In this document: positions 43,327 through 52,356 of the stretch, one piece after another
Layout: each line of letters begins with the position of its first letter
Numbering within the stretch: position 1 is the stretch's first letter
Source of the DNA: Candidatus Nanopelagicales bacterium
Lineage (GTDB): Bacteria; Actinomycetota; Actinomycetes; S36-B12
Length of the DNA stretch: 64,000 nucleotides
Direction: 5' to 3'
Assembly (NCBI GenBank): GCA_030827125.1
Contig: JAURFD010000007.1
Location: 62,001 to 126,000 of the forward strand
Program-made: the position numbers and the translations under genes
Notes under the pieces: generated by a model
Told to the model about the DNA's origin: nothing
The model's database searches: none
Seen by the model: only the letters and a program-made list of their open reading frames with translations

Positions 43327-44568
43327 GTGACCGATACCGAGCAGTCCTCCGTCAAGCGCTTTACTGTGCGCTCCATCGCAGCCCTCGTCGCCTTCGTCCT
43401 GGGAGTAGCCCTCCTGCCGCTCGGCATGGTGACGAACTGGGGGCATCGGACGGTCACCGACGAGGTTCGCTACCTCGAGACCGTGCAGCCGCTGGCGTAT
43501 GACGCGGACGTCCAAGATGCGCTCGCCGAATTCATCACTGAGAAGGTCGAACAGCAGATCGACCCGGACGCGCTCGTCCAGCAGATCTTCGGTGACCTCC
43601 TCGAGCAGCAGCCCGCACTCAAGGCGCTCGTCCCCATCGTCTCGGGCGCCATCGACTCCCTCATTGAGCAGGTGGTCAACAAGATTGTGCGGTCCGAGCA
43701 ATTCGCCGAGGTGTGGAATCTCGCCAATACCGCGGCCCAGAAGAGCTTGATGGCGATCCTGCAGGGCAATCCCGACGGACCCATCACGCTTCAGGGAGAC
43801 GAGGTAGTCCTCGACATCAGCAGCCTGCTCGATCAGGTCAAGCAAGGGCTCGTCGATCGGGGATTCAGCGCGGCCGCCAACATCACCCTGCCGGAGTCCG
43901 ATCGGACGATCGTCCTGCTCGAGGCACCTCAGTTGGCACAGATCCGCACCATCTATTCCTTCGCTTCACCGGTCGCTGCCGGGTTGATCTGGGTTTCGGT
44001 TCTTCTCCTGGTCATCGCCATCGTCTTGGCGCGACGTCGCCCGCGGATGGTCGCTTGGGCCGGTGGCGCTTTCGTCGTCGTTGGTGCTGGTCTCGTCATT
44101 GGCCTCGGCATTGCCGAGGGAGCGTTCGTCAACACCTTGGTCGGGACGCCGTTCGAACAGGCCTCGCAGACCTTCTGGGACACCCTCCTGAAGTTCCTCA
44201 TCAATGCGGCGGCGGTCACGATCTTGCTCGGCATCGTGGTCCTCGTCGTGGGGCTGGTGCTGTCCGGTGCACGTTGGGCGGTCGAACTGCGCAGGGCGTT
44301 CGTCAGCCTGGCCGAGCGCATCTCGACGACGATCCCGACGGGCCCGATTACGTCCTCCGGCGCGTGGGTGGCACAGAACACGCGCTGGTTGCGCGTCGGA
44401 GTGGGTGTGATCTTCGCCCTCATCGTGCTGATCGGTAACGACCTGTCGGTCGCGCGGACGCTCTGGGCCTGCGTGATCGGTCTGGTGCTCCTCGGAGTGA
44501 TTGAGGTGTGGGCCGCGGCCGGACGACGCGACGAGATCGAGGTCGTCGAGATCGAGATCGAGGCCTAG
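43327..44568 (+). CDS. Integral membrane protein, function unknown
   Basis: A 413-aa membrane protein: TM1 at about 14-36, a long extracellular helical domain (40-195, LAEFITEKVEQQIDPDALVQQIFGDLLEQQPALKALV...SLIEQVVNKIV, rich in Gln/Glu/Asp), then four or five helices (about 213-235, 242-262, 283-310, 353-372, 377-393) and an acidic tail. The architecture recurs in actinobacteria as an uncharacterised membrane protein. GTG at 43327 is the start giving TM1 at the N-terminus. Its stop overlaps the convergent MFS stop by 4 nt. Confidence 0.75.
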   Translation: MTDTEQSSVKRFTVRSIAALVAFVLGVALLPLGMVTNWGHRTVTDEVRYLETVQPLAYDADVQDALAEFITEKVEQQIDPDALVQQIFGDLLEQQPALKALVPIVSGAIDSLIEQVVNKIVRSEQFAEVWNLANTAAQKSLMAILQGNPDGPITLQGDEVVLDISSLLDQVKQGLVDRGFSAAANITLPESDRTIVLLEAPQLAQIRTIYSFASPVAAGLIWVSVLLLVIAIVLARRRPRMVAWAGGAFVVVGAGLVIGLGIAEGAFVNTLVGTPFEQASQTFWDTLLKFLINAAAVTILLGIVVLVVGLVLSGARWAVELRRAFVSLAERISTTIPTGPITSSGAWVAQNTRWLRVGVGVIFALIVLIGNDLSVARTLWACVIGLVLLGVIEVWAAAGRRDEIEVVEIEIEA

Positions 44569-45839
44569 ACCCGCTCGCGGTGCCGCCAGTACCAGGCGGC
44601 GTTCGCCGCGACGAGCACGCCGATCACGACGTAGATGATCGGCGCGATTCCGGACTCCGGGCTGGTGAAGGCCACGGCCACGATGCCGGACACGAGGGCC
44701 ACATTGACCGCGACGTCGAAGAGCGCGAAGACGCGCCCGAGATAGTCGTCATTGATCTCGCGCTGGACCAGGGTGTCGGACGCGACCTTCGCGCTTTGAT
44801 TGGCGAATCCGACCGAGAACGCCGCGATGAGGAGCGGCCACAGCGTGTCGAGTGAGATACAGGCAAAGAGACCAGCGACGACCAATGGCGCAGCCTGCGC
44901 GGCGGCGAGTGTGGTCCAGCGGACGTAGCCGAGGTGGCGGGCGCGACCCGGCGTGATGATCGCGCCCAGGAGCGCCCCGGCCGCCGCAGCACCCGTGATG
45001 ATCGCGAACTCGCCGAGCGCCGCATCAGGGTCACTGCTGGGGTTCAAGGTGTTGCGCACCAGGAGCAGGCCCAGCACCGTGAGCGCGCCGAAGGTGATCC
45101 GCTGTACGACGACCACCACGACCGCGCGACCGGCAAGCGGATGGGTGACGAGTTGCCGGAAGCCTTCCCCGAAGCCGGCGAGCACACCGAGTAGTGAGTT
45201 GCGCACCGTGTCCTCGTCCGGTCCGAGGCGGTTGGCGCCCAGGGTCGTCGCGATCAATCCGGCGACGACGTACATGCCGATGGCGCATCCGAGCACGATC
45301 ACGCTGCCCTGATCGCCCCCGCCGAAGGCAGCTCGGATCCCCACGCCGATGAGCCCGCCCGCAGCCGCCGCAATCGTCCCGGCGGTGGGGGTGAGGGCAT
45401 TGGCCGTGACAAGGAGGGGTCCGTCGACGACGTGCGGCAGGGAGGCCGCGACGCCGGCGAGGACGAACCGGCCCACACCAAGCACGACGAGCACCATCAC
45501 GGCAAGCGACAGACCGTCGTTGCGTGCGGCGACGAGAGCGGCCACGCCGAGGACGAGGGCACCGCGCAGGAGATTGGCGTAGAGGAGAACCTGTCGCCGG
45601 CGCCACTCGTCGAGGAAGACTCCGGCGAACGGCCCGATGAGGGAGTAGGGCAGGAACAGCACCACGAAGGCGGTGGCGACGGAGGCGGCCGTTGGCTGGC
45701 GCTCGGGGGAGAACAGGACGAACGTCGCGAGTGCTGCCTGAAGCAAGCCGTCCGCCGTTTGCCCCGCGAGCCGGACAGCGAAGAGCCGACGGAAGTCGCG
45801 GACGGCGATGACCGCGCGCAGGTTGGTCAGGGCCGCCAC
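44565..45839 (-). CDS. MFS transporter
   Basis: A 424-aa major facilitator with about 12 helices: RDFRRLFAVRLAGQTADGLLQAALATFVLFSP at the N-terminus and LIGPFAGVFLDEWRRRQVLL as the conserved loop 2-3 (GxxxDxxxRR type). Resembles drug-efflux or NTP-like permeases of the DHA3 type; substrate unknown. It lies 60 bp downstream of the aldo/keto reductase gene, beyond a palindromic element that may separate the two units. Confidence 0.85.
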   Translation of the reverse strand: MAALTNLRAVIAVRDFRRLFAVRLAGQTADGLLQAALATFVLFSPERQPTAASVATAFVVLFLPYSLIGPFAGVFLDEWRRRQVLLYANLLRGALVLGVAALVAARNDGLSLAVMVLVVLGVGRFVLAGVAASLPHVVDGPLLVTANALTPTAGTIAAAAGGLIGVGIRAAFGGGDQGSVIVLGCAIGMYVVAGLIATTLGANRLGPDEDTVRNSLLGVLAGFGEGFRQLVTHPLAGRAVVVVVVQRITFGALTVLGLLLVRNTLNPSSDPDAALGEFAIITGAAAAGALLGAIITPGRARHLGYVRWTTLAAAQAAPLVVAGLFACISLDTLWPLLIAAFSVGFANQSAKVASDTLVQREINDDYLGRVFALFDVAVNVALVSGIVAVAFTSPESGIAPIIYVVIGVLVAANAAWYWRHRERV

Positions 45840-45867
45840 GAGGTCACGCTATCGGCCCCGTCATCCC

Positions 45868-45889
45868 TCGCCGAGTGCGCACTTGGCGA
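45868..45889. repeat. 22-bp near-palindrome (TCGCCGAGTGTGCAC family, copy 3)
   Basis: TCGCCGAGTGCGCACTTGGCGA is self-complementary except for one G-T type mismatch pair. It matches the core of the 27989 and 28926 elements with T to C in the centre. It lies between the aldo/keto reductase stop and the MFS start, both on the minus strand. Confidence 0.65.
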
Positions 45890-45899
45890 AGGGGGAGGG

Positions 45900-46730
45900 T
45901 TAGGCCTCGTTGAACTCGTCGGGGTTGGGGCCAGTGCGCTTGCCGCAGTCGAGCGTGGCGATGGCGGCCATGTCCGCGTCGTCAAGTTCGAAGTCGAAGA
46001 CGTCGATGTTCTGTTCGATGCGAGCCGGTGTTACCGACTTCGGGAGAACGACGTTGCCGAGCTGGAGGCTCCAGCGCACCATGATCTGCGCCGCCGACCG
46101 GCCGTGTTTGGCCGCGACCTCGCCGATGACCGGATCATCGATGAGGCGTCCCGAACCCAGCGGACTCCAGGCCTCGGTACGAATGCCAAGACGCTCGTCG
46201 ACGGCGCGCACCTGCGCCTGCGGCAGCCACGGGTGCAACTCGATCTGATTCATCGCCGGGACCACCCCGGTCTCGTCGATGATCCGCGTGAGATGCGACT
46301 CGTGGAAGTTCGACACACCGATGGATCGCGCCCGACCTTCTTCGCGCAGACGGATGAGGGCCTTCCAGGAGTCGACGTAGAGATCGCGCGCCGGCGTTGG
46401 CCAGTGGATGAGATAGAGGTCGACCTCGTCGATGCCGAGCAGCCCGGTGCTCTTGTCGAACGCTCGCAGGGTCTCGTCGTAGCCCTGGTCGGTGTTCCAG
46501 ACCTTGGTGGTGACCCACACGTCGTCGCGGTCGAGACCGCTGCGCTGCAACGCCTCCCCCACACCGCGCTCGTTGAGGTAGAGGTAGGCGGTGTCGATGT
46601 GGCGGTAGCCCACCTCGAGGGCCTTGAGTGTGGCGTCGACCACCACATCGTCGGGAACCTGCCAGACACCGAAGCCGATGACGGGGATCTCGCGGCCGTC
46701 GTTGAGTGGGGTGGTGGGCGCGAACACCAT
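45900..46730 (-). CDS. Aldo/keto reductase
   Basis: A 276-aa NADPH-dependent AKR of the 2,5-diketo-gluconate reductase (AKR5) type. IPVIGFGVWQV opening, catalytic tetrad region YRHIDTAYLYLNERGVGEAL (Asp, Tyr), DLYLIHWPTP (His) and GVSNFHESHLTRI, WSPLGSGRL, VLPKSVTPARIEQN near the cofactor pocket. The ATG at 46730 has GAGGAG upstream; the longer frame from 46835 adds an atypical Cys/Pro-rich leader. Confidence 0.93.
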   Translation of the reverse strand: MVFAPTTPLNDGREIPVIGFGVWQVPDDVVVDATLKALEVGYRHIDTAYLYLNERGVGEALQRSGLDRDDVWVTTKVWNTDQGYDETLRAFDKSTGLLGIDEVDLYLIHWPTPARDLYVDSWKALIRLREEGRARSIGVSNFHESHLTRIIDETGVVPAMNQIELHPWLPQAQVRAVDERLGIRTEAWSPLGSGRLIDDPVIGEVAAKHGRSAAQIMVRWSLQLGNVVLPKSVTPARIEQNIDVFDFELDDADMAAIATLDCGKRTGPNPDEFNEA

Positions 46731-46847
46731 GGGGTCTCCTCGTGGGTCGAAGCAGCAGCGGGGCTGATGCGGGTGGCAGCAGTCTGGCATCCCGCTCGAG
46801 CCGCCACCAACGGGCCGAGGGTCCGGGTTCGACATAGTGTCGGCGCC

Positions 46848-47129
46848 GTGGTTGAGCGATTCGCACAGGGGGCCGATGGTGCCCGCCGGCCGATGGGCGC
46901 CCCCACGCGCGTTGCGGATCGCTCACTGACCACACCGCATGCCAGCAGGCTGCCGAGTACGCATCCGACCTACGACGAGATCCTCCGGCGTCATGCCGAG
47001 GCGATGAGCAACGGTGACGCTGGGTACCTCGATCCGGTGACCGGCTTGTTCGTCATGACCGCCGCCACCCACGTGACACGGGGATGGTGCTGCCAGCGCG
47101 GATGTCGCCATTGTCCCTATCTGGACTGA
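46848..47129 (+). CDS. DUF5522 family small protein
   Basis: A 93-aa protein ending in the DUF5522 signature: HPTYDEILRRHAEAM...GYLDPVTGLFVMTAATHVTRGWCCQRGCRHCPY. The CC...CRHCPY cysteine cluster suggests metal binding. Function unknown; small actinobacterial and other bacterial homologues have the same C-terminus. GTG at 46848 is assumed; an ATG at 46893 is possible. Divergent from the aldo/keto reductase. Confidence 0.8.
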   Translation: MVERFAQGADGARRPMGAPTRVADRSLTTPHASRLPSTHPTYDEILRRHAEAMSNGDAGYLDPVTGLFVMTAATHVTRGWCCQRGCRHCPYLD

Positions 47130-47170
47130 CCTTGGTCCCGACCTTGTGCGGGTCCTACGTCAGCAACTGC

Positions 47171-47207
47171 CGATAAGTGTCCGAAGAGGGACACGTTTGC
47201 CCTATCG
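47171..47207. promoter_or_regulatory. Nested inverted repeat upstream of 148-aa membrane protein
   Basis: GTGTCC (47177-47182)/GGACAC (47189-47194) is enclosed by CGATA (47171-47175)/TATCG (47203-47207). It lies 64-100 nt upstream of the next start. It may be an operator or the terminator of the DUF5522 gene. Confidence 0.35.
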
Positions 47208-47270
47208 GCCGGCCCTGTGCAGGGGCACATTGGGCATGAGCACATTCCGTGCGGTGAACTTGGAGGAATC

Positions 47271-47717
47271 ATGTCAACGACCAGCTCACATCGAGCAGTA
47301 CGCGGCATCAGTATCGCCCTCATGATTGTGGGCGCACTCATGGTCGTGGTGGGCGCGACCACCTACGCCATGGTGAGCAGCACCCTGGCCAAGGAGAACA
47401 TCACGGTGTCCGAAGACGCCTGCCTCGGCGGTCAGAGCGTCGCCGGTCCGTTCACGGCGTACTGCGAGGCGATGATCATTGCCGACCATGCTCTTGAAGC
47501 AACCGGTGGCAAGACCTACGCCGAACTCGATCGTGAGGATCCCCTGCGCACTGTCGCGATGAACGGCTCGTTCCTGCGCGCGTCTCTCTTCACCTCCGTG
47601 GTGGCCTTCGGAGTGGCCTTCCTCGTCGTGGCGCTCGGAATTCTGTTCATCCTGGTGGGTCTGGCCTTCCATAGCCTGGCCGGCAAGCGTGCCCAAGCGC
47701 CTCCGATGACAGCCTGA
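47271..47717 (+). CDS. Conserved actinobacterial membrane protein (often mislabelled LigA)
   Basis: A 148-aa protein with two helices: about 12-34 (GISIALMIVGALMVVVGATTYAMV) and about 108-138 (SLFTSVVAFGVAFLVVALGILFILVGLAF). The external loop carries ENITVSEDACLGGQSVAGPFTAYCEAMIIADHAL with two Cys that could pair, and the motif GKTYAELDREDPLRTVAMNGSFLRASLFTS typical of the family. Databases often call such proteins aromatic ring-opening dioxygenase LigA, which the sequence does not support. GGAGGAATC precedes ATG 47271. Confidence 0.8.
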   Translation: MSTTSSHRAVRGISIALMIVGALMVVVGATTYAMVSSTLAKENITVSEDACLGGQSVAGPFTAYCEAMIIADHALEATGGKTYAELDREDPLRTVAMNGSFLRASLFTSVVAFGVAFLVVALGILFILVGLAFHSLAGKRAQAPPMTA

Positions 47718-47729
47718 CCGCGTGCTCGT

Positions 47730-47766
47730 GGGCGGGGAGTGTGTCCAGCCGACGCACTCCCCGCCC
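47730..47766 (+). terminator. 12-bp GC-rich terminator hairpin
   Basis: GGGCGGGGAGTG (47730-47741) pairs exactly with CACTCCCCGCCC (47755-47766), beginning 13 nt after the stop codon of the 148-aa gene. Strong stem, no U tract, as usual in this genome. Confidence 0.65.
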
Positions 47767-47841
47767 GCCTGTCTGTCGTACACCGGTCCTAGCGAATGCT
47801 CCGCGCTGCGACACCCCCGCTAGGTCCCCTAGGGTGACGTC

Positions 47842-48363
47842 GTGGCCGCACCCCGTTCAACACCCAGCGCTCGCGGCACGCGGGTGATTGGTGAGCGGGT
47901 GCGGCGCAAGCCCGATCTCGGTTTTCCCGAGGAGGTCAAGGACTCAACCCGTCCCCGTCGGGTTGTCGACTACGCCCTGCGCAAGCGCGCCACCCTGGAA
48001 GCGCTCTACGCCGGCCGAGTCTTCGATGGTGCTGATATCTGCGATGCCGACCCCTACCTGCTCAAGGCGGCCCGCTTCCACGGCACGGTCGGCGGCGAAC
48101 TGTGTCCGGTGTGCCGGCTGGCCGGTGGCCGTGAGGTGCTGACGCACGTCACCTACGTCCACGGCGATCAGCTCGGCCACATCTCGGGGGCGGCGATCGA
48201 TCCCCAGCGGCTTGTGGAGCTGGCGCCCCAGTACGGCGAGTTCCGGGTCCATGTCGTGGAGGTCTGCACGACATGCCACTGGAATCACCTCGTGACGAGC
48301 TATGTGCTTGGGGACGGCGTTCCTCGCAAACCCCCGCCCAAGCCGCGCGACCTCATCGACTAG
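47842..48363 (+). CDS. DUF5318 family protein (Rv0049-like)
   Basis: A 173-aa protein: basic N-terminus, RRVVDYALRKRATLEALYAGRV, ICDADPYLLKAARFHG, then cysteine pairs CPVC (residues about 92-95) and CTTC (about 141-144) forming a likely zinc ribbon, and ending HLVTSYVLGD. In M. tuberculosis the homologue Rv0049 directly precedes ponA1. Here an MFS gene is inserted between it and the PBP gene. Function unknown. GTG at 47842. Confidence 0.87.
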   Translation: MAAPRSTPSARGTRVIGERVRRKPDLGFPEEVKDSTRPRRVVDYALRKRATLEALYAGRVFDGADICDADPYLLKAARFHGTVGGELCPVCRLAGGREVLTHVTYVHGDQLGHISGAAIDPQRLVELAPQYGEFRVHVVEVCTTCHWNHLVTSYVLGDGVPRKPPPKPRDLID

Positions 48364-48379
48364 CGCGCGGCATTCCCCA

Positions 48380-50026
48380 CTAGGCCTTCACCGGCTCTGC
48401 TGATTCCTCGTCGTCCTCCTCGCGTCGCCGATCCGCCGGCAGCCCAAAGGAGGCGAGCAGGCCGATGACCACGGCGCCTCCGGCAACGCCAGCCATGATC
48501 TTGACCGCCTGCGTGTACGACTCCTTGGCCTCCTGTGCGATGTCCGCCATGCCCTGCTGTTGCTCCAGCGGGATGATCGCTTCGCCTGAGGAGTCCACGA
48601 CCTGATCCACGATCTGGGTGCGTTGATCCTCCGACAGACTCGGTTGATTGACGGCCAGATCGTTTTGCAGCGCGAGCCCGAGCGAGACGAAGAGCACGGT
48701 GCCGAGCACCGCGGAGCCGAGGGTGGAACCCACCTGCCGCAGCGTTGAGGTCACCGACGACGCACCTCCGGAGCGCTGCGGGGGCACGTCCTCCAAGATG
48801 ACGTTGGTCAACTGCGCGGTGTCGAAGCCGACACCGATGCCGTAGACGAAGAGAGCGGGAGCCAACCACCACGCCGAACGATCGACGCTGAGCAAGAGCA
48901 GGACGCCGACGATGCCGACAATCTCGAGCACCATGCCCAGTCGGACCAGCCGGGTGGCCCCGATCATCGCGGCGACGTGCCGCGCGGCTCCGCCGGCGAG
49001 GACAGCACCGACGCCGAGTATCGCGATCAGGGCACCGGTCTGCAGCGGGCTGAACGACTGGACCGCCTGCAGCCACAGCGGCAGCGCGAAGAGCACGCCG
49101 AACTCGCCGAGGGAGACGAGTGCGGCGACCACGTTGCCGTAGCCGTAACGACGAATACGGAACAGCGACAGATCCATCAACACCGACTTGCCCTGCTTGG
49201 CTCGCGCGGACTGGGTGATGACGAACAAGATCAACAAGAAGGCGCCGAAGCCGAGGGCAATCGGCACGGGCGAGAGATCACCCTGCGCTAGCGAGATGGG
49301 CCCGAGTTCCCAGGTGGTGATGAGCCAGAGCCAACCGAGTGCTTGACCTTCGATGAGCCCGAAGACGATGAGCCCAAGTCCCAGGGACGACATGACGACT
49401 CCGCCGATGTCGAGCCGGCGCCGGTCGTCGCCGCGGGATTCGCCGATGACCTTCCACACCATGATGAGGCTGAGAATCCCGAGCGGAATGTTGATGTAGA
49501 ACGCCCACCGCCATGAGGCGACGTCGGCGAGCCATCCGCCGAGAAGGGGGCCGAAGGCGGCCATTCCACCGAAGACGGCACCCCACAGGCCGAAGGCGGC
49601 GGCGCGCATGGGTCCGCGGAAGTTGACGTTGATGATCGCCATTGAGGTGGGGAGCATCATCGCACCCCCGACCGCCTCGCCGGCACGGGCGATGATGAGC
49701 ATCTCGCCGTCCTGCGCCAGTCCGGCGAGCAGGTTGAACGCGACGAAGATCGCTGTTCCGATCATGAACATCCGCTTGCGACCGATGCGATCGGACAGCA
49801 CGCCGAAAGTGATGAGCAACGCGGCGAAGACCAGCGAATAGATCGAGGTCACCCACAGGACCGAGGTCCGATCAATTCCAAGGTCCTGGACGATCGTCGG
49901 GATAAGGACGTTGACGATGCTGCCCTCAAGGACGATGAGCGAGACGCCGAGGAGCAGCGCGACGAGCGCGAGCCACGGTCGCGGCTGGGTCCCTGCGGGC
50001 TGATCGGCGGCTTGGGTCGCGGTCAT
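48380..50026 (-). CDS. MFS multidrug transporter, DHA2 (14-TMS) type
   Basis: A 548-aa drug/H+ antiporter. Motif A FGVLSDRIGRKRMFMIG, motif C-like GEAVGGAMMLPTSMAIINVNF and 14 helices are recognisable; the C-terminal region carries a long loop QPSLSEDQRTQIVDQVV before the last helix and an acidic tail (EEDDEESAEPVKA). Resembles EmrB/QacA exporters. ATG at 50026; the open frame continues upstream over the divergent PBP promoter without similarity. Converges with DUF5318. Confidence 0.9.
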   Translation of the reverse strand: MTATQAADQPAGTQPRPWLALVALLLGVSLIVLEGSIVNVLIPTIVQDLGIDRTSVLWVTSIYSLVFAALLITFGVLSDRIGRKRMFMIGTAIFVAFNLLAGLAQDGEMLIIARAGEAVGGAMMLPTSMAIINVNFRGPMRAAAFGLWGAVFGGMAAFGPLLGGWLADVASWRWAFYINIPLGILSLIMVWKVIGESRGDDRRRLDIGGVVMSSLGLGLIVFGLIEGQALGWLWLITTWELGPISLAQGDLSPVPIALGFGAFLLILFVITQSARAKQGKSVLMDLSLFRIRRYGYGNVVAALVSLGEFGVLFALPLWLQAVQSFSPLQTGALIAILGVGAVLAGGAARHVAAMIGATRLVRLGMVLEIVGIVGVLLLLSVDRSAWWLAPALFVYGIGVGFDTAQLTNVILEDVPPQRSGGASSVTSTLRQVGSTLGSAVLGTVLFVSLGLALQNDLAVNQPSLSEDQRTQIVDQVVDSSGEAIIPLEQQQGMADIAQEAKESYTQAVKIMAGVAGGAVVIGLLASFGLPADRRREEDDEESAEPVKA

Positions 50027-50176
50027 GCTCGACGAACCTACCGGGGAACCCGGCTCCGTTTGCCTCCGTCTAGGAAGCGGGTTCGGTACGCCGTCCCGCG
50101 GCGCGCCGAGACGCCTGGGGTCTGTGGGACAGGTGATGATGGAGGGTCGATCCGGCAGACAACGAAAGGTGACGCG

Positions 50177-52288
50177 GTGGCGGGTGATCAGCGGCGGCAC
50201 GCCAAGCCGACGTCGAAGCGCGCCGAGACAGCCCCTCCCCGCAAGCGGCGTTGGTTTCGTCGCATCTTCCTCACCGGCTTTTTCCTCGCGCTGCTCGCTG
50301 CAGGTGGTTTCGCCCTGGCCGTCCTCATCACCCCGGTGCCCGATCCCAATGAGGTTGCACGCACCGAGGCGACCGTCGTCTATTACGCCGACGGCGTGAC
50401 GGAGCTGGGGCGCCTTGGTGACTCCACGCGTCGCAGCGTGACCCTCGAGCAGATTCCCGTCGAGGTGCAGCGAGCGGTGCTCGCCGCCGAGGATCGCAGT
50501 TTCTACGAGCACGGTGGCTTCTCGCCGCTCGGCATCGGTCGTGCAGTCGTCAATAACGTCCAGGGCGGTTCACTACAGGGCGGCTCGACTATCACGCAGC
50601 AGTACGCAAAGAACGCCTACCTGACGTCGGAACGTTCCTACACACGCAAACTTCGCGAGTTGGTGCTCTCGGTCAAGCTCGAGTCGACGGTGAGCAAGGA
50701 CGACATCCTTCAGGACTACCTCAACACGATCTACTTCGGTCGCGGTGCCTATGGAATCGAGGCGGCGTCGCTTGCCTACTTCGGCACTTCCGCCGCCAAT
50801 CTCGATTACACGCAGGGCGCCGTGCTCGCGGCTCTCATCAAGGCCCCGAGTTACTACGCCGATGACCGCAAGGAGTTGAAGGCACGCTGGAAGTGGGTCC
50901 TGGACTCCATGCTGGAGGTCGGGTGGATCACCCCGCAGCAATACGCCACGGCCGCGTTTCCCAAGATCCTCAAGCCCAGTGGCGGCAACCGACTTGGGGG
51001 GCAGGTCGGCTATCTCCTTGAGGCGGTGAAGTCTGACTTGCGCGCCCTTGGTTACACCGACCAGGAGATCGAGGCTGGCGGTCTGCACATCGTCACGACC
51101 TTCGACGCCCAGGCGCAGGCCGCTGCCGAAGCGGCGGTCGCGGCCGTAGGTCCCACGGAGGGGACCGAGGGTCTACGCATCGGGCTCGTGGCCCTGCGAC
51201 CGGGGACCGGTGAGGTCATCGCTATGTACGGCGGCCCGGACTACGTGAGCGATCCCATCAACAACGCGACGCGGCCGTTCGCGCAGGCGGGCTCCACGTT
51301 TAAGCCCTTTGCACTGACAGCGGCAGTGGAGCAGGGCATCGGCTTGGACTCGGTGTGGGACGGGAACTCCCCGCAGGAGTTCAGCGGCTACGAAGTGCAC
51401 AACTACGGGGACAACTCCTTCGGCGAGGTTGATCTGCGGACTGCCACCGCTGCCTCCATCAACACCGCATATGTCGCGGTGGAGGATCAGGTCGGCGTTG
51501 ATGCCGTGGCCGATGCGGCGTACCGACTGGGTCTCCCGGCGGACACTCCGGGGCAGTCTCCGGACAGCCTCGACCTCACCTTTGTGCTCGGGACGGCGTC
51601 GCCGTCGGGCGTGAGCATGGCGTCGTCGTACGCCACGTTGGCCGCACGCGGTCAGCGCGCTCCGTGGACGACGGTGAGACAGGTCTTTGGCACCAACGGC
51701 GGTCTGCAGTACGAGTGGGACCCGTCACCGGAGCAGGTCGTAGCGAGTGAGGTCGCTGACACCGTGACGTCCGCGCTGCAATCGGTCGTCGCCGGGGGAA
51801 CAGCCACCGGCGCTCAGGCACTGGGTCGGCCGTCGGCGGGCAAGACAGGTACGAGCAACGACAACAAGTCGCTGTGGTTCGTCGGCTATACGCCGCAACT
51901 GTCCGCCGCTGTCCTCATGGCGAAGGAGGATGCCGCGGGATTGCCGGTGCCGCTGGACGACATCGGCGGCGGTGCCCCGGCGTACGGCGGTGGGGGTTAT
52001 CCGGTGGCCATCTGGACGGCGTTCATGGAGGCCGCGCTCGCGGGCCAACCGATCGCCGAGTTTGTTGGAGCGCCGGTGACGCCGAGTCCCGGACCGACGA
52101 GTGAGTCACCGACGCCGGAGCCCACCACGGAGTCACCCACCCCGAGTCCGGATCCCACGCCGGAACCGACCCCGGAACCCATTCCGACGCCGCAGCCCAC
52201 CCCGTCACCGGAACCCGCCCCGACGCCGGAGCCGACTGACTCACCAACGCCCGAACCGGATCCCTCCTTCGCGGGAGATCCGGCGTGA
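50177..52288 (+). CDS. Class A penicillin-binding protein (PonA-like)
   Basis: A 703-aa bifunctional peptidoglycan synthase: Lys/Arg-rich cytosolic tail (1-28), TM anchor (about 30-52), GT51 glycosyltransferase with catalytic Glu105 (AAEDRSFYEHGG), GGSTITQQYAKN and YLNTIYFGRGAYGIEAAS, then a transpeptidase with Ser373 (GSTFKPF), SxN at 427 (ASINTAY) and KTG at 556 (GKTGTS). The last 90 residues are a Pro-Thr-Glu-Pro-Ser repeat tail. Equivalent to ponA1 (Rv0050) by position after DUF5318. GTG at 50177, preceded by AAAGG. Confidence 0.96.
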   Translation: MAGDQRRHAKPTSKRAETAPPRKRRWFRRIFLTGFFLALLAAGGFALAVLITPVPDPNEVARTEATVVYYADGVTELGRLGDSTRRSVTLEQIPVEVQRAVLAAEDRSFYEHGGFSPLGIGRAVVNNVQGGSLQGGSTITQQYAKNAYLTSERSYTRKLRELVLSVKLESTVSKDDILQDYLNTIYFGRGAYGIEAASLAYFGTSAANLDYTQGAVLAALIKAPSYYADDRKELKARWKWVLDSMLEVGWITPQQYATAAFPKILKPSGGNRLGGQVGYLLEAVKSDLRALGYTDQEIEAGGLHIVTTFDAQAQAAAEAAVAAVGPTEGTEGLRIGLVALRPGTGEVIAMYGGPDYVSDPINNATRPFAQAGSTFKPFALTAAVEQGIGLDSVWDGNSPQEFSGYEVHNYGDNSFGEVDLRTATAASINTAYVAVEDQVGVDAVADAAYRLGLPADTPGQSPDSLDLTFVLGTASPSGVSMASSYATLAARGQRAPWTTVRQVFGTNGGLQYEWDPSPEQVVASEVADTVTSALQSVVAGGTATGAQALGRPSAGKTGTSNDNKSLWFVGYTPQLSAAVLMAKEDAAGLPVPLDDIGGGAPAYGGGGYPVAIWTAFMEAALAGQPIAEFVGAPVTPSPGPTSESPTPEPTTESPTPSPDPTPEPTPEPIPTPQPTPSPEPAPTPEPTDSPTPEPDPSFAGDPA

Positions 52289-52356
52289 GCCAAGGGGTGC
52301 GCGGGCGAGCGTCTAGCCTGTGCGGGTAGCGCGTTCACTTCGACGAAGGATCCTTT

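Noticed and set aside
45432-46847. Upstream 472 codons of a 565-aa plus-strand frame
   Set aside because: Antisense to the MFS and aldo/keto reductase genes; only the last 94 codons (DUF5522) have a family signature.
50027-50512. 5' extension of the DHA2 transporter frame
   Set aside because: Covers the divergent promoter and start of the PBP gene, has no transporter similarity, and the ATG at 50026 gives a normal N-terminus.
52080-52270. Repetitive DNA in the PBP 3' end as a possible CRISPR or tandem-repeat locus
   Set aside because: The short periodicity encodes in-frame Pro-Thr-Glu-Pro repeats of the PBP tail; there are no spacers.
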